A stretch of 64,000 bases of DNA from Brachypterus glaber (GCA_958510825.1 OY294049.1:37290774-37354773), one strand, 5' to 3'. Counted from the first letter of the stretch, positions 1 through 10,990 are shown. Numbers and translations are program-made. Notes: generated by a model from the sequence alone, not told the origin.

Positions 1-124
1 GTAAAATACACGTTTAGTTCAGTTGTATTTATGTAGTTGACAAGCAGTTGTAGATGTACCGTTCTAAAAACCTTCATATAGAATAAATGGATCTAAAATC
101 CGAATCTACAGATACAATAAAAGA

Positions 125-330
125 TCCCATTTGACAAAAAAATGGAAAATTAAAAAAATAGTTTTTTATCTTTGACACTCTTACCCCAACCGATTTTTAC
201 CATCAATAATCCGATCTAAGATTTATTCTGGATAAGGTCCAAATTTGAAGTCTTTAACTCAAAGCATTCTCGAGTTATCGTGGTCAAAAATTTTCTTGGA
301 TAAACAGACCGACAGATGGACCGATCTTTC
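125..330 (+). repeat. Dispersed repeat family F, copy 1 (partial)
   Basis: The segment runs from an A-rich stretch through 'TTACCCCAACCGATTTTTACC' to a 'GTCCAAATTTGAAGTC' and 'CTCGAGTTATCG' block and ends in a degenerate CAGA-like stretch. The same order of blocks recurs at 44640-45040 and, inverted, at 62605-62930. No coding potential is visible. The family is not one I can name. Confidence 0.6.
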
Positions 331-1420
331 TTACAATGCATCAGTGAGGGAGTGATTTCTTTTGTGTGTTTAAATTCTAAGCAACGTTAATTGTAAAAAC
401 TTATCGAAAACAGTATATCAGATTTTTCGTTTCCGAGATATTTTAATTAAAAATTCAACTCATCGTCATCAAATATAAAGCTTCACAACAATTACATCAG
501 GTCCCAGAAGGGACATTTACTTGAGATATTTTAGAAAAATCCACTTTATTTAAATGAGATTATAAGGAGCGTACAGTAGCAATTCTTTTTGTCTTCCGTC
601 CTTCTAAATTCTTCCACTCTAAACTTAAGCTAATCAGTACCAAATACATGGTATTTATTTGCCCTTGGTAGTACCATTCATTATGATCTAGATTGTTATG
701 GTAACACACTGAAAAAACAAGTTTTTGAACCAAATAAATATGGCATTTGCCTTAACGAATGAAACTTTATATTGCTTTAATTTTCTTTTTAAACCTATCA
801 TCTGTTCTCGTGATGATTTTACACGAAATTTTAAATTTTTATAGCTCTGTAAGCTGTCATTTCTTGTAGAAGGGTAAAAATGGCTGATGGTGAATGGCTA
901 AGTATCGTGTTTTAAATATCATGCTCCTTGTAGGAAAAAACAATCAAAAATGTAATGTGGCATTAACACAAAAAACTAATATTTTCTTCAGACGAGGTGG
1001 AAGGATTTTAACTGAAATGAATATCATTTGCCCTAAAAGCAAAGAAATCTATTCTTTTTTTCACTACTAGCTTTAGAAAATACTATTTTTAATGGACAAA
1101 ATACAACAATATTTTGCCATTGGATAAAAAATGAGCAAAGAAAATATTAAAAATGAATTAATTATAATAGAATATAACATATTATTTAGTAAATAAAGAA
1201 CTTACTGCTGTTTTCACTCATTTTAAAAATATCAAAATGCCACCCACTAGAACTGTCAACTTTCAGTGAATAAATCAATTTATTCATTTCTTTTCAGAAA
1301 TGGCGATTTTAAAGGCTACTTATTTTTGCGTGGTTAATTAAGATTTAGCAAACATTTTGTTTTATTATTTATATAAAAATGTTAAATAATAGGACTAAAT
1401 GCACTAGCAGTGAAAACAAT
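331..1420. other. AT-rich non-coding stretch, nothing recognised
   Basis: There is no convincing ORF, RNA gene or exon. Runs such as 'CACTGAAAAAACAAG' (near 707) and 'TTTTTTTCAGTG' (near 1550) could be degraded ends of an inverted-repeat element, but the arms between them do not match well enough to call one. Confidence 0.5.
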
Positions 1421-1530
1421 AATATATAAACCACGGTAGAGAAGACTATTATCGCACTCTTAAATCCGTCGCTCGGGATTTAATACGCTCGGCTATACAA
1501 AAAATATCTTCTCTACCTTGGTATATAATT
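1421..1530. repeat. Short palindromic element
   Basis: The left arm 'ATATATAAACCACGGTAGAG' is inverted as 'CTCTACCTTGGTATATAAT' at the right end, around a 60-bp spacer with several CG dinucleotides. This is a small hairpin or MITE-like structure with no ORF. Confidence 0.6.
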
Positions 1531-1921
1531 ACTATTTTTTCAAGTAGACCTTTTTTTCAGTGCATAGGATACCTATGTATTTTTTACGCAAGTAATCCTA
1601 CATCAACTGACTTGACATTCACTCTAAGTAACGAAAATAAATGAGCATCAAAAGTAGAAAGGAAAAGAAGGATTATATGTAATTATGTTACATTTAAGTT
1701 ATTTAATATAATAATAATGCAACCTTTTATAAATTGGCATTGCAGACTGCAAGTTTCAAATAAATATTATAAAATCACACTGTTAGAAATTATCTCAATA
1801 TTCGGAGATTTGAAAGGACCTGAAATGTTCAATGCATTTAAAAACTCAATAAGCCAAAAATTATTTCATTTACCTTTCACCAGGTCCCTTTTTGCCTTAT
1901 TTTTTTTTATCTAACCAATTA

Positions 1922-4653
1922 TAATCCATTGGCCTTTCCAATGTTTTGCGTTGGGATGAGCTTTTAGAACAGCAGTATACGGAACTTATGGCTTTTTCTG
2001 ATAAAGTTATCCCCTGCGAAAATGTTGAAAGTGGGTATCAAAATCTTATAGAGGTAATATATGAAGTTGCACAAAGTTTAGGTTTAGTAAAACAGATAAC
2101 ACATAAAAAAGTTACGCATATCAACAAACCCTGGTTTAATTTAGAATGTATTAATGCAAAAAAGAAATTAAAAGAATCTTTAAAATTGTGCAAATTAAAT
2201 AATTTTAGCAACGAATTAAAAATTAATTATCTAAATTCTAAAAAGCAATTTAAGCTCATTTTAAAGTCTAAGAAAAAAGATTATGAACGCGATATTATTT
2301 TTAATTTAAGCACCTGCAAAAATCAAAAAATCTTTTGGAAAACAATAAAACAATTACGTAGTATTGAACAAAGTTCAAGTCCTATTTCTTTGCAAGTATG
2401 GGAAACTTTTTACTCAAATATTTACCCTCCGAGGGTAAACAGTAGTCTCAGTTTTTTTGACGCTGGAGACCCTTTTCTTATTGCTCCTATTAGTTTGGAT
2501 GAAATTAATTGTACCCTTAAGAATTCAAAAAATAATAAGGCAACGGGCGTTGACGGGGTACCAAATGAGTTTTTTAAATATTTACCAGAAAATTGGAATT
2601 TATACATGTGTAGTTTATTCAACAAGATTTTAGACACAGAAAGTATTCCTAACAATTGGTCAAGTATCGTTATGACAATGTTACACAAAAAAGGGTCAAA
2701 AATGGAACCATCCAATTATCGTGGCATCGCATTAATAAATTGTCTAGCAAAAATTTTTACTAATATTCTTAGAGGGCGTCTTGAATTATGGTGTGAAAAA
2801 TATGAAATCTTACCGGAGTCACAAAGTGGGTTTAGAAAGGCTAGAGGTTGTCTAGATAATATATTTACTTTAAATAGTGTAGTTCAAATACATTTACGTT
2901 TAAAGCGGAGAAAGATTTTTGCGATATTTATTGATTTTAGGCGTGCGTTTGACTCCATTGATCATAATCTATTGTGGCTTAAATTGTTTCAACGTGGTGT
3001 AAGTGCAAAAATTATTAGAATATTAAAACTTTTATATGATAAAGCAATTATGCAAGTAAGGGTCAACGGTAAACTGTCTGGTAAGGTTGATATAACTGAA
3101 GGTGTATTACAAGGAGAGTCACTGAGTCCGCTACTGTTTGCTATATTTCTTGCAGACATCGAGCAATTTTTCCGTGATAACGGAGTTACCGGAGTGAATT
3201 TAGATAATATTATTGATATTTTAATGCTCTTGTACGCGGATGATTTAGTAATATTTGCGGACTCAGAAGCCACTGTAAAGAAAATTCTTAAATTGCTGGA
3301 AGAATATGCTAGAATAAATAGTTTAGTAGTAAATGCGGAAAAGTCTAAAATAGTTTGTTTTCGCAAAGGCGGGAATTCTAGAGAATTTGAAAATCTGTTT
3401 TTCCACAATGGTGTAAATGTGGAAGTAGTCAACAAATATACATATTTGGGAGTTCCTTTTTCTTTTACTGGAATATTTTATGAAATGACCCAGGCGGCTG
3501 TAAATAAAGCTAAATTATCTATTGGCAGTGTAATGAAATTACTCTCAAACTCTAAAACAAATTCCTGGGAAACTAGAATAAAATTATACGATTCTATAAT
3601 TTTAAGTTCGCTATTATATGCTTCCCCTATATGGGGACTTCGCTATGATTATGAGCTAGAAAGAGTACAAGTTAATTTCTTCAAAAGACTTTTATCCTTA
3701 CCTAGGAACACCCCAGATTATATAGTTAGATTGGAAACAGGTATCGTAAAAATAAAGTACAAATTATTTAGTTTAATTTTGTCATGGTTACAAAAGATAT
3801 TATCTATGCCAAATAACAGATACCCCAAATTGTGTTTTGTAAGATTAAAATCGCTTAATATTGTAGATATCAGATATAATTGGGTTGCACAGGTTGAAAA
3901 TTTGTTTGGCTATATAGATCCTTCAGATCTTTGGCAAAATTTAAATACCAATAGCCTCAAAAATAACAAGCAACGTTTACTAGAAACTTTTAAAGAAAAA
4001 TTATTGTCTGACGATCTACATAGTTTGGCAAATTCTAGGTTTTCAAATTTTTATTGTAATTTTTCGCTGACAAACTTGCAAAACAGACCAATTTTACCAC
4101 AGGCATATCTACTTTACAGACAGAATATTTATATAGCAAAAATCCTGGCTCAGGTACGCACGTCCGGAAAACATTATACACAATTTACATATAGGGGCGT
4201 TCTTTATAAAATTGATCCTGAAAAAATCTGTACAATATGCAATCTACACGTTCCAGAAACAATTTACCATTTGCTCATAGAGTGCCCGTTGTATTATAAT
4301 TTAAAACCCAATATGTTGTCTAGTGTAGCGCATTTAAATGAGTTTTGTTCTCTTATTGATAATATTTCTCTCTCAAACACTAAAGTTATTGTGAACTACA
4401 TAATTAGCATTCTAAAACTTAGATCATTTCTCATTAATGAGTAGTAGGTCTATATGCTTAGTATAGGAATAATATAGTTTAACATAAATTTTGATAGGTT
4501 AGTTTAGTTACTATTGAACTTATTGTAATAGATATGATTGTAATTTATTCTATTTCGTTATAACTCAGCCCTTGTAATAAAAAAAAAATTCTGTAATTTT
4601 TTTTTTTAGATACAATAAATTTATTATTATTATTATTATTAATCCATTGGCCT
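1922..4653 (+). mobile_element. 5'-truncated non-LTR retrotransposon (LINE) with target-site duplication
   Basis: The insertion is bounded by a perfect 14-bp direct repeat, TAATCCATTGGCCT, at 1922-1935 and 4640-4653. Between these lie 2.7 kb containing one long reverse-transcriptase ORF, a short AT-rich 3' UTR with AATAAA-like signals near 4614, and a (TTA)n tail at about 4620-4640. Perfect flanking repeats, a simple-sequence 3' tail and an abrupt 5' edge just before the RT are the signature of target-primed reverse transcription that stopped early. The missing 5' part would carry ORF1 and the apurinic-type endonuclease. The undamaged ORF and exact duplication suggest a recent insertion. Confidence 0.93.
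1946..4444 (+). CDS. LINE ORF2 fragment: reverse transcriptase (5'-truncated)
   Basis: This is an uninterrupted frame of 832 codons; the first codon is only where the frame opens (a TTG) and not a native start. Seen in order: an N-terminal linker rich in Lys and Asn (about 1-180), 'NKATGVDGVPNEFFK' (about 195), 'YRGIALINCLAKIF' (about 255), 'FIDFRRAFDSIDH' (about 329), 'GVLQGESLSPLLF' (about 385), the catalytic 'LYADDLVIFA' (about 429), thumb and connection regions, and a C-terminal Cys-x2-Cys-x9-His-x4-Cys finger starting near residue 762. These are the motifs of a non-LTR reverse transcriptase; known members copy their own RNA at a nicked genomic target. The endonuclease is absent because of 5' truncation. 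The C-terminal finger and TAA/TTA-type tail fit the broad I/Jockey group, but the clade is uncertain. It has no relation to the neighbouring host gene. Confidence 0.9.
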   Translation: MRWDELLEQQYTELMAFSDKVIPCENVESGYQNLIEVIYEVAQSLGLVKQITHKKVTHINKPWFNLECINAKKKLKESLKLCKLNNFSNELKINYLNSKKQFKLILKSKKKDYERDIIFNLSTCKNQKIFWKTIKQLRSIEQSSSPISLQVWETFYSNIYPPRVNSSLSFFDAGDPFLIAPISLDEINCTLKNSKNNKATGVDGVPNEFFKYLPENWNLYMCSLFNKILDTESIPNNWSSIVMTMLHKKGSKMEPSNYRGIALINCLAKIFTNILRGRLELWCEKYEILPESQSGFRKARGCLDNIFTLNSVVQIHLRLKRRKIFAIFIDFRRAFDSIDHNLLWLKLFQRGVSAKIIRILKLLYDKAIMQVRVNGKLSGKVDITEGVLQGESLSPLLFAIFLADIEQFFRDNGVTGVNLDNIIDILMLLYADDLVIFADSEATVKKILKLLEEYARINSLVVNAEKSKIVCFRKGGNSREFENLFFHNGVNVEVVNKYTYLGVPFSFTGIFYEMTQAAVNKAKLSIGSVMKLLSNSKTNSWETRIKLYDSIILSSLLYASPIWGLRYDYELERVQVNFFKRLLSLPRNTPDYIVRLETGIVKIKYKLFSLILSWLQKILSMPNNRYPKLCFVRLKSLNIVDIRYNWVAQVENLFGYIDPSDLWQNLNTNSLKNNKQRLLETFKEKLLSDDLHSLANSRFSNFYCNFSLTNLQNRPILPQAYLLYRQNIYIAKILAQVRTSGKHYTQFTYRGVLYKIDPEKICTICNLHVPETIYHLLIECPLYYNLKPNMLSSVAHLNEFCSLIDNISLSNTKVIVNYIISILKLRSFLINE

Positions 4654-5573
4654 ATTAATATTCAGTAAAATTTTAAAACTAAGACATAAAAATTAATAAA
4701 TAATTTGTTTTTAGTTAAGTTTTTAGCAAAATTTCATATACAGGTAATCCATCGATTATGTATACACTTGGAAGTGGAATTCGTATCTCTTGCACACCCA
4801 TGCATACCTTTTAACTAAATAATAAGTCGCGACTCGCGTGCTAACGCGGAACGATTTATATCGTCTTCATCCGAGAGTCCAGCAGCACGGCCAAAAAAAT
4901 ATAAAAATTCTGCTTTGAAGTGCATGCAAAACGGATTGATGATCTGTATGCAGGTAACATAACCATACATTTATTAATTTTAAGAGCCGTAGCTTTCCTC
5001 ATGCCGCAAAATCTTTTATTATGCTTCACACAAGAATTTAAATGCAAAAACAAATAAAAAATTAATGTTTCGTACGTCTGGAATACTGGATAATTTGCCT
5101 GGAAGACTAATCATAAGGCAAACTAAAAAAAAAACTGGAAGACTGGGCATATGTATTTTTAAAACTCTTTCGTTTTCACATTTACGGGTTAAAACAAACA
5201 TGTAATAAAAGGTTTTTCTGCCGCCGGCGGCTACTGTGAAAAATATTATATTTGGATGTAGCGTTGTAAAGGCACTAATGGGAATGCAGTATTTTTTACA
5301 GAACGTTCCATAAAAACCGACAAGTGATGCTCACGTCAGTTCTGTTGGCAAATAGTTTATCCATTGGAAAAAACTATTGCCTGATGAAAATCTATAAAGC
5401 ACATTTTCCTCATTTATCCCACTCGACCTTTTTCCACACAAATGATCTAACACCCCTGTGGCAGGGGTCCTGCCTAACCCTGGCGTGCTTATGCCTAGTT
5501 ACACTCTTTCGTAAAACTGTAGAAAGTTACATCAAGAGAAATCATTATTTGATTCAAGTATAATATTACCGAG
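4654..5573. other. Non-coding stretch, nothing recognised
   Basis: Short ORFs on both strands lack recognisable motifs and codon bias. No repeat shared with the rest of the window was found here. Confidence 0.45.
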
Positions 5574-6325
5574 CCCGGGGAAAAAAAGTTTTTGTATGAT
5601 CATGTATGAATTTTGACCCGGTATGATCATACATAATGCATAATTATGTATGGGTATCTGCATAATTATGTATGAGTATATATAGACCTATGCCTCATTA
5701 TGTATGATCATGCATAAAATTTTAAATTTTGTCGAAAGCGCACGGAAAGAAATTAGTGGGCTCTGCGCTATACATTATAAGATATTTGTTAACATTGGCA
5801 AATTATAGTGATTTAAGCTATAGATTATAAGGGACACAATAACTAATAATTTTAAAAATAAATTGGAAATGATTATATATATTACAGACACGATTATATT
5901 TATTACAGGCACTATTATAAATTTACAGAAATTTTATTATATTATAAAAATTATTAGCACGGACAATAATTAAATCTATTTAAGCTATAAATGCCATACT
6001 ATTTGTTATATTTTATTATTCACTAAACAATTAAAGTATTTCATATAAATTTTTACACTGACTGCCATAATTGTAAGAGAAAGCCTTGTATTTATATAAT
6101 AAGCGATTATAATTTGCTTGGTATGTGTGTTATAGCGATCCTAGCTATAATTTTTTTTTCCGTGCGCACCATATCTGGACATGCATGACAAAGTTTTTGT
6201 ATATTATGCATAATTATGCATAATTATGCATAGTTCTGTATTATTTTACCCAAAATTATGCATAATCATGCATACAAAATTTTGCATGATTATGCATAAT
6301 CATACAAAAACGTTTTTTCCCCGGG
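5574..6325. mobile_element. Inverted-repeat element with CCCGGGGAAA termini, interrupted by a second element
   Basis: The left end 'CCCGGGGAAAAAAAGTTTTT' is mirrored by 'CGTTTTTTCCCCGGG' on the right. Both arms are built from ATGCATAATTATGCAT-like palindromic words. Inside, at a GCGC site, sits a second inverted-repeat element (5742-6163). Degenerate relatives without that insert follow at 6471-6849. No ORF is present, so this is probably a non-autonomous DNA transposon. Confidence 0.72.
5742..6163. mobile_element. Nested MITE-like element at a GCGC target
   Basis: The element has ends ACGGAAA / TTTCCGT and is flanked on both sides by GCGC. The related uninterrupted copy nearby reads 'GAAGGCGCACCATATCTG' (about 6691-6708), and removing 5742-6163 plus one GCGC gives 'GAAAGCGCACCATATCTG' here, so the empty site is directly visible. 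The interior is AT-rich with no ORF. Target-duplication length is ambiguous between 4 and 5 bp because the flank is itself palindromic. Confidence 0.75.
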
Positions 6326-6470
6326 AGAATATTATTCAAACGATAGTTGTTTTAACCCTATATCGCAACTTGTTTTCAAATGGTAACACTATGTTATAGG
6401 GTTAAGTAATTTTTTTAAAGCTAAAAATAAAAATACTTCAAAATAAAGTTCTACACTATATTTTTGATGC

Positions 6471-6849
6471 ACCCGGAGAAAAAATTGTATGATTATGCAT
6501 AATTATACATAAATATGTCTAATTTGACCTAAAATTAGGTATAATTATGCACAATTATGTATGATCATGTCTAAATTTCGACCATGTACAATTTGACCCG
6601 GTATAATCATACATAATTATGCATTATTATGTATGGAATGATTTAAAAATATGATCATCATAAATTTTTTAAATTTTGGCGAAGGCGCACCATATCTGTC
6701 CATACATGTAACCCGGAGAAAGAAGTTTTTATATGATTATGCATAATTACGCATTATTATACTAATTTTAGATAAAATTATGCATAATTATGCATAAATA
6801 TGTATAATTTTATCTAAAATTATTATATTTATGCATAATTATGCAGTCA
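6471..6849. repeat. Two partial copies of the ATGCATAATTATGCAT-rich element
   Basis: Two units each start with ACCCGGAGAA (6471 and 6711) and continue with 'TGTATGATTATGCATAAT'-like sequence; the first also contains 'TTTGGCGAAGGCGCACCATA', matching the inside of the 5574-6325 element. The arrangement looks like truncated tandem or sequential insertions of the same family. Confidence 0.6.
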
Positions 6850-7222
6850 GTATCTAACCCCTTCGGCTCCAGCCGGATCTTTAAGGTACATGTCTCTGCA
6901 CCAGATTAAAATGTATATGGAAACCCCCGTAAAAAAATATCCAACTGTGGATATTGTGGTATAAATATGGATATTATGGAACGGAAGGGGTTAACAAATT
7001 CTCAGTGTAGTTTTTCCGGGTGTAGTTACAGTGTTTCGTAAAACCATAGAAACGTAGAGCTGTGGGTGGATATTTTTCCTTTGTGAAGGAAAGGTCGAAA
7101 ACGAAATCCTCTCTGCTGATGGTGCCTCAAATGCCGCCGCCGAACAACCCCTACCCTTATCTCCAACTACCCCACACATTGGCCCCCGGAGGGATGCGAA
7201 AATATAGAAAAAACCAGCTTAA
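6850..7222. other. Unassigned stretch with moderate GC content
   Basis: Open frames cover about 7000-7200 on both strands, and one + frame contains a proline-rich run ('PQMPPPNNPYPYLQLP'). There are no splice-site pairs or recognised domains that would support an exon, so I leave it uncalled. Confidence 0.3.
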
Positions 7223-7765
7223 CAGTTGCAAGCACCTTGTCAAAACATCGGCACTAGGCACTGATTTAAAACGTTATGAAATAGGAAGTTGTGTGAATAG
7301 GAAACCATTAATACACCTGCGTGTTGCATAATTTATTAAAGTTTGGAAGTCTGTATCTCCAAAACGTTATGTTCCAGCAAAAACAGTATAGAATATTTTT
7401 TGTAGGGCTTAAAAGGAGCTTTTATTTGAAATATTATTTTTCAAAATCGGTTTATAAATAAGTGAGTTATGCCAAAAAAACATTTTACTGCTTTAAATGC
7501 TAATATCTCGAAAATAATATATTTTAGGAAAAAGTTGTTTATAAAAATTTTTAAACAATTTATAAAAATCTTTCATATAAGTGCTAAATTAATAAAATAT
7601 AATAATAATTACCTTAATTATAACCAAAAAAACGCTAAAAATAGTTTTACCCCATTCTTACCCCCTTTACCCCCAAAATCTAATCAGCTCTTCGAAATAT
7701 GATAAGAAATAATATGCAAAAAACCGATTGTCGATATCTTTTTTAAAAATGGATTTATCGAGTTT

Positions 7766-7799
<34 letters not shown>

Positions 7800-7947
7800 G
7801 GACGTAAACAATTTTTTCACTGATTTCGACTCAGAAAGGTGTAAAACGTCGAGAAATATAAAAAAACATGGTAATAGATTTTGACTTTTCGGCGAAGATT
7901 TCAATACATCGGTACTCTTAGTAAGTACTACTAAGTGCCGATGTAAT
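7223..7947 (+). mobile_element. ACATCGGCAC-ended element, copy A
   Basis: This element matches 36195-36878 in inverted orientation across most of its length, sharing 'TTGCAAGCACC', 'CAAAACATCGGCA', a reading-frame-like 'AACATTTTACTGCTTTAAATG' region and a terminal 'GTGCCGATGTA'. The inverted ACATCGGCAC words at the two ends suggest terminal inverted repeats. A (CAGA)n run occupies about 7767-7799. A short ORF (7469-7702) is partly similar to one in the other copy, but both are low-complexity and may only reflect shared repeat sequence. Confidence 0.7.
7767..7799. repeat. (CAGA)n microsatellite
   Basis: Eight or so perfect tetranucleotide units lie inside the ACATCGGCAC element. The other copy (36195-36878) has only a short degenerate version, so the array has expanded or contracted since the copies separated. 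Confidence 0.9.
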
Positions 7948-8089
7948 TTACGGTGTTTACTATACAGGGTATACCCTGTAACCAGGAAGGTATACCTTTT
8001 CTGTTACTAATTTACCATAATTTGAAGCTTTAGCGTATAAATTTGGCAACATTCCGATGTCAAATGAAGATTTAAAGAAAAAAAAAACT

Positions 8090-8306
8090 CTATGGTCTGT
8101 TTTTTCAAGCAAGATAGTAAATTAAAAATCGCACAGTAAATATTTTTACAACAGGTTTGAATATTATATGTTTGTGTATAGAATATAGTTATGATTTCTA
8201 AAATAAACTACGCAGTATATTCGCACATCCAATATTCGAATCTGTTTTGAAAATATTGACTGTGCGATTTTTAATTTACTATCTTGCTTGATGAAACAGA
8301 ACATAG
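8090..8306 (+). mobile_element. MITE family M, copy 1
   Basis: The left end 'TATGGTCTGTTTTTTCAAGC' and inner block 'AAATTAAAAATCGCACAGT' are mirrored by 'ACTGTGCGATTTTTAATTT' and 'GCTTGATGAAACAGAACATA' on the right, giving terminal inverted repeats of about 50 bp in a 215-bp element. Similar copies lie at 10734-12037, 53789-53999 and 54289-54477. There is no ORF; TA at each edge is compatible with a Tc1/mariner-type target but is not proof. Confidence 0.88.
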
Positions 8307-9690
8307 TATGAAGTATTAGTGACACATTGTGTTAGATTCTTGATGCAAGTATGAAAAAACTTGGTATATACATATTTAAATAGTTTTAAAAACTTCAATA
8401 TATTGTTTTCAAGTTGTTAGTACTTGTCGAGGTACTTGTTTTACAGAAATTAGTGTTGGTACTATTTTTCATTAATTTTATTATTTTAAACATTCAGTAT
8501 AAATATCAACTAGTCATCTTTCATTATATTTTCTTTAAACTCAACACAAGAAATTTTATTACTCGAACCAAGCAGTGATTTACGTTTTAATTTATTGGTA
8601 AGATATGTATTTAACTTCTATCAAGCAAAACATTTAAGTACTTTTAAAACATGCTACATTTTCCGAGTTTTATTTTTTGTGGAATTTATTTCATTGTTTT
8701 AGATTCCTGTGGCAAACTTTACTTGTTTTTAGTAATAATTTCTCCGTATGTATTAATTTGGATGTTTACCAGCAAGGAATGTTCATTCCATAACTAGAGC
8801 TATTTTGTGCTTGAAAATATTCCTTTATTCTAAAAAAGTCGTAGTATATTTTAAACATCTGTGGCTAGCTGGTCCAGGCATTAGGTATTTAATTTTTCTT
8901 TAAAATTTTCAATACCGGTATTTAATTTTTAAATATTAAAAGTCCAAAAAGTAAAATCTCGTTCTAATTGCCTATAGTATTACAAAATTTTATCTGATAC
9001 CTTCGGATTTTTCTTTTGTTTCTACCCCGACTTAAAATCCCTCTCGTCAACTGAAACATCCTTTTCTCTCCCTCCCCCGAGTCTCTCGACAGAAACTTGT
9101 GCCGAATCATCCTCCACCCAACCTTCAGAATATCCTGAGTTGCTACCCCGCCACCCACCACCCCAAGACCTCGGGGGTCATCACCCTACTAGCAAACTCT
9201 CGAGATCTCGCCAAGAACGTTCCTTTCATATATCCTTTTGAACGGTAAAGGGGGTTGGGTAATATTGGAATATAGTCATTAGTACAAACTGCTAAACTGG
9301 GTTAGATTAAAATATTGCTGCAGAGGCAAAACAAAGTACACCATTCAAAATAATTTAAATATTCAGATAAAGTCTTCACAGTCTTTATGTAGTTTTGATT
9401 TCGTTAGATTTGGTTATTTTTTTTTCTTGACAAATTGGTAAATATTTTACACTGATCAGAACTATTTTTTTGTTTTTGTTTTCATTTAGAGCTCTAAAAT
9501 TCATGGCAGATTTAAAATTTAACAACTTTTTATTACCTATTTTTTTAATGAAAGTGTAAATTGTATGCCTAAAGTCTTGCTTCAGTTTTTCATATTTAAC
9601 TTCAAAAGTAGCCATACGATTTATAAACAAAAACAACAGACACGCATGTCAGTGAACATTCAATATTCAATTCAATATTCATTTAACCTT
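8307..9690. other. Non-coding stretch, nothing recognised
   Basis: AT-rich sequence with a more C-rich patch at about 9010-9240. The small ORFs found here have no recognisable product. Confidence 0.45.
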
Positions 9691-9910
9691 CACTGGGTGC
9701 GAAAAGTGTTACTAACCATAGAAAATTAAAGTATCCTAACGGTATAAACCAATACATAAATTAATTTGTTTGTAACAATAAAAGAATAAACACCAGGCTT
9801 AAAACTTTATAAGCAAATGCAAATCGCTCCCAAATCCACCATTTATGATAAAAACAGACGCCAGTAAATTAGAACTACTTGTTAGTTGGTAACACTTTTT
9901 GCTCCCAGTG
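9691..9910. mobile_element. MITE with CACTGGG termini
   Basis: The left end 'CACTGGGTGCGAAAAGTGTT' is inverted at the right as 'AACACTTTTTGCTCCCAGTG', in a 220-bp element with no ORF. The flanks are AT-rich and no clear target duplication could be fixed by eye. Confidence 0.82.
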
Positions 9911-10733
9911 AATATTGTCAATTGAATCAATTAACATTCATTAAAATCCCAAAATTAAGACAAAAAATGGATTTTGTAAAATTTGTCTGTCCGTAAGTAC
10001 TATCTTTTTGGCAGTATTATTTTTTTTAAATGTATCCAAGCAATCATAATTTCGATCTGATCATTAACGCATCGCCAACCAGATTTGTACAGAGCCAACT
10101 CTGATAGAAAATCGATGTTCGAGCAGAGAAAAAATCCTCTCCGGATCGCTCCAAGCGTTTTCCGAACAGACGTGGGAGAAATCGGGGGGTACAACGCGGG
10201 GGACATGGCAGGGTGAGTTCTACAAAAGGAGATAACAGAGTTTGGCGTCCTTTGGCTGTAAAAAGGAGAAAAACGGGCGCGCGAGAAAAAAGGAAACTTC
10301 GAACGTGGAAAACTATGAAATACGGAAAAATGAAGTGGGTACGGCAGCTGATACCAGGCGAACCTTTCCAGCGGCGGCAAAAACAGTCAAGTTGGGCCTC
10401 GGGGATAGAAAACCAACAAAAAATTCGACAAAAAAAAGTGGAAATGCTTTTGTCCTTTTTCAGTGCCTCTTTCTCTCACCGAAGCACAAACAGGGTGTTT
10501 GAATTTTATTAATTAAATATGTTTGACAATTTTTTTCTGAAATCCTTTACTTTTGACTGTGGACTTTAACCTATTGAAACGATGTTGCCAGTACGAAAGA
10601 AACAATTGATTGTATCCAAGGTTATGTCAAAATAAAAAAAATAGGTTAAGTTCAAGCAGCTTCTCTCTTAAAGCTGAGACCAGAAGACTGCTTCAACTAT
10701 TTGAGGTCTTATGACTTTGTCTAGATGAAGACT
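9911..10733. other. Unassigned stretch with overlapping ORFs
   Basis: From about 10130 to 10510 the GC content rises and all frames open up on both strands. The translations are basic and lack motifs, and no splice signals pair with them. I see no supportable gene. Confidence 0.35.
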
Positions 10734-10990
10734 CATGGTCTGTTTCATCAAGCAATAGACTAAATTAAAAATCGCTCAGTAAATATTTTTACAACAGGTT
10801 TGAATAGTATATGTTTGTGTATATATAATATAGTTATATTTTATAAAATAAACTTCGCAGTACACTACACAAAAGTCCAATATACGAATGTGTTCCATAC
10901 TATCAAATTATATTAGTGTCCTTTGATTATACAATTAATAAACAAATATCGGGACTAGGATTTTAAATAAAAACACTAACTTTTATGCAC

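Noticed and set aside
2422..3435. - strand ORFs of 97 and 148 codons
   Set aside because: They are antisense shadows of the LINE reverse-transcriptase frame.
7062..7331. 89-codon ORF with a proline-rich run
   Set aside because: It overlaps an antisense ORF and runs into the ACATCGGCAC repeat; no splice sites or known domain.
7767..7799. Possible CRISPR-like array (CAGA repeats; also GTTTA at 18561)
   Set aside because: Simple microsatellites without spacers, in a eukaryotic context.
10213..10512. Overlapping + and - strand ORFs near 10.2 kb
   Set aside because: All frames open together because of GC content; no splice pair, motif or similarity recognised.
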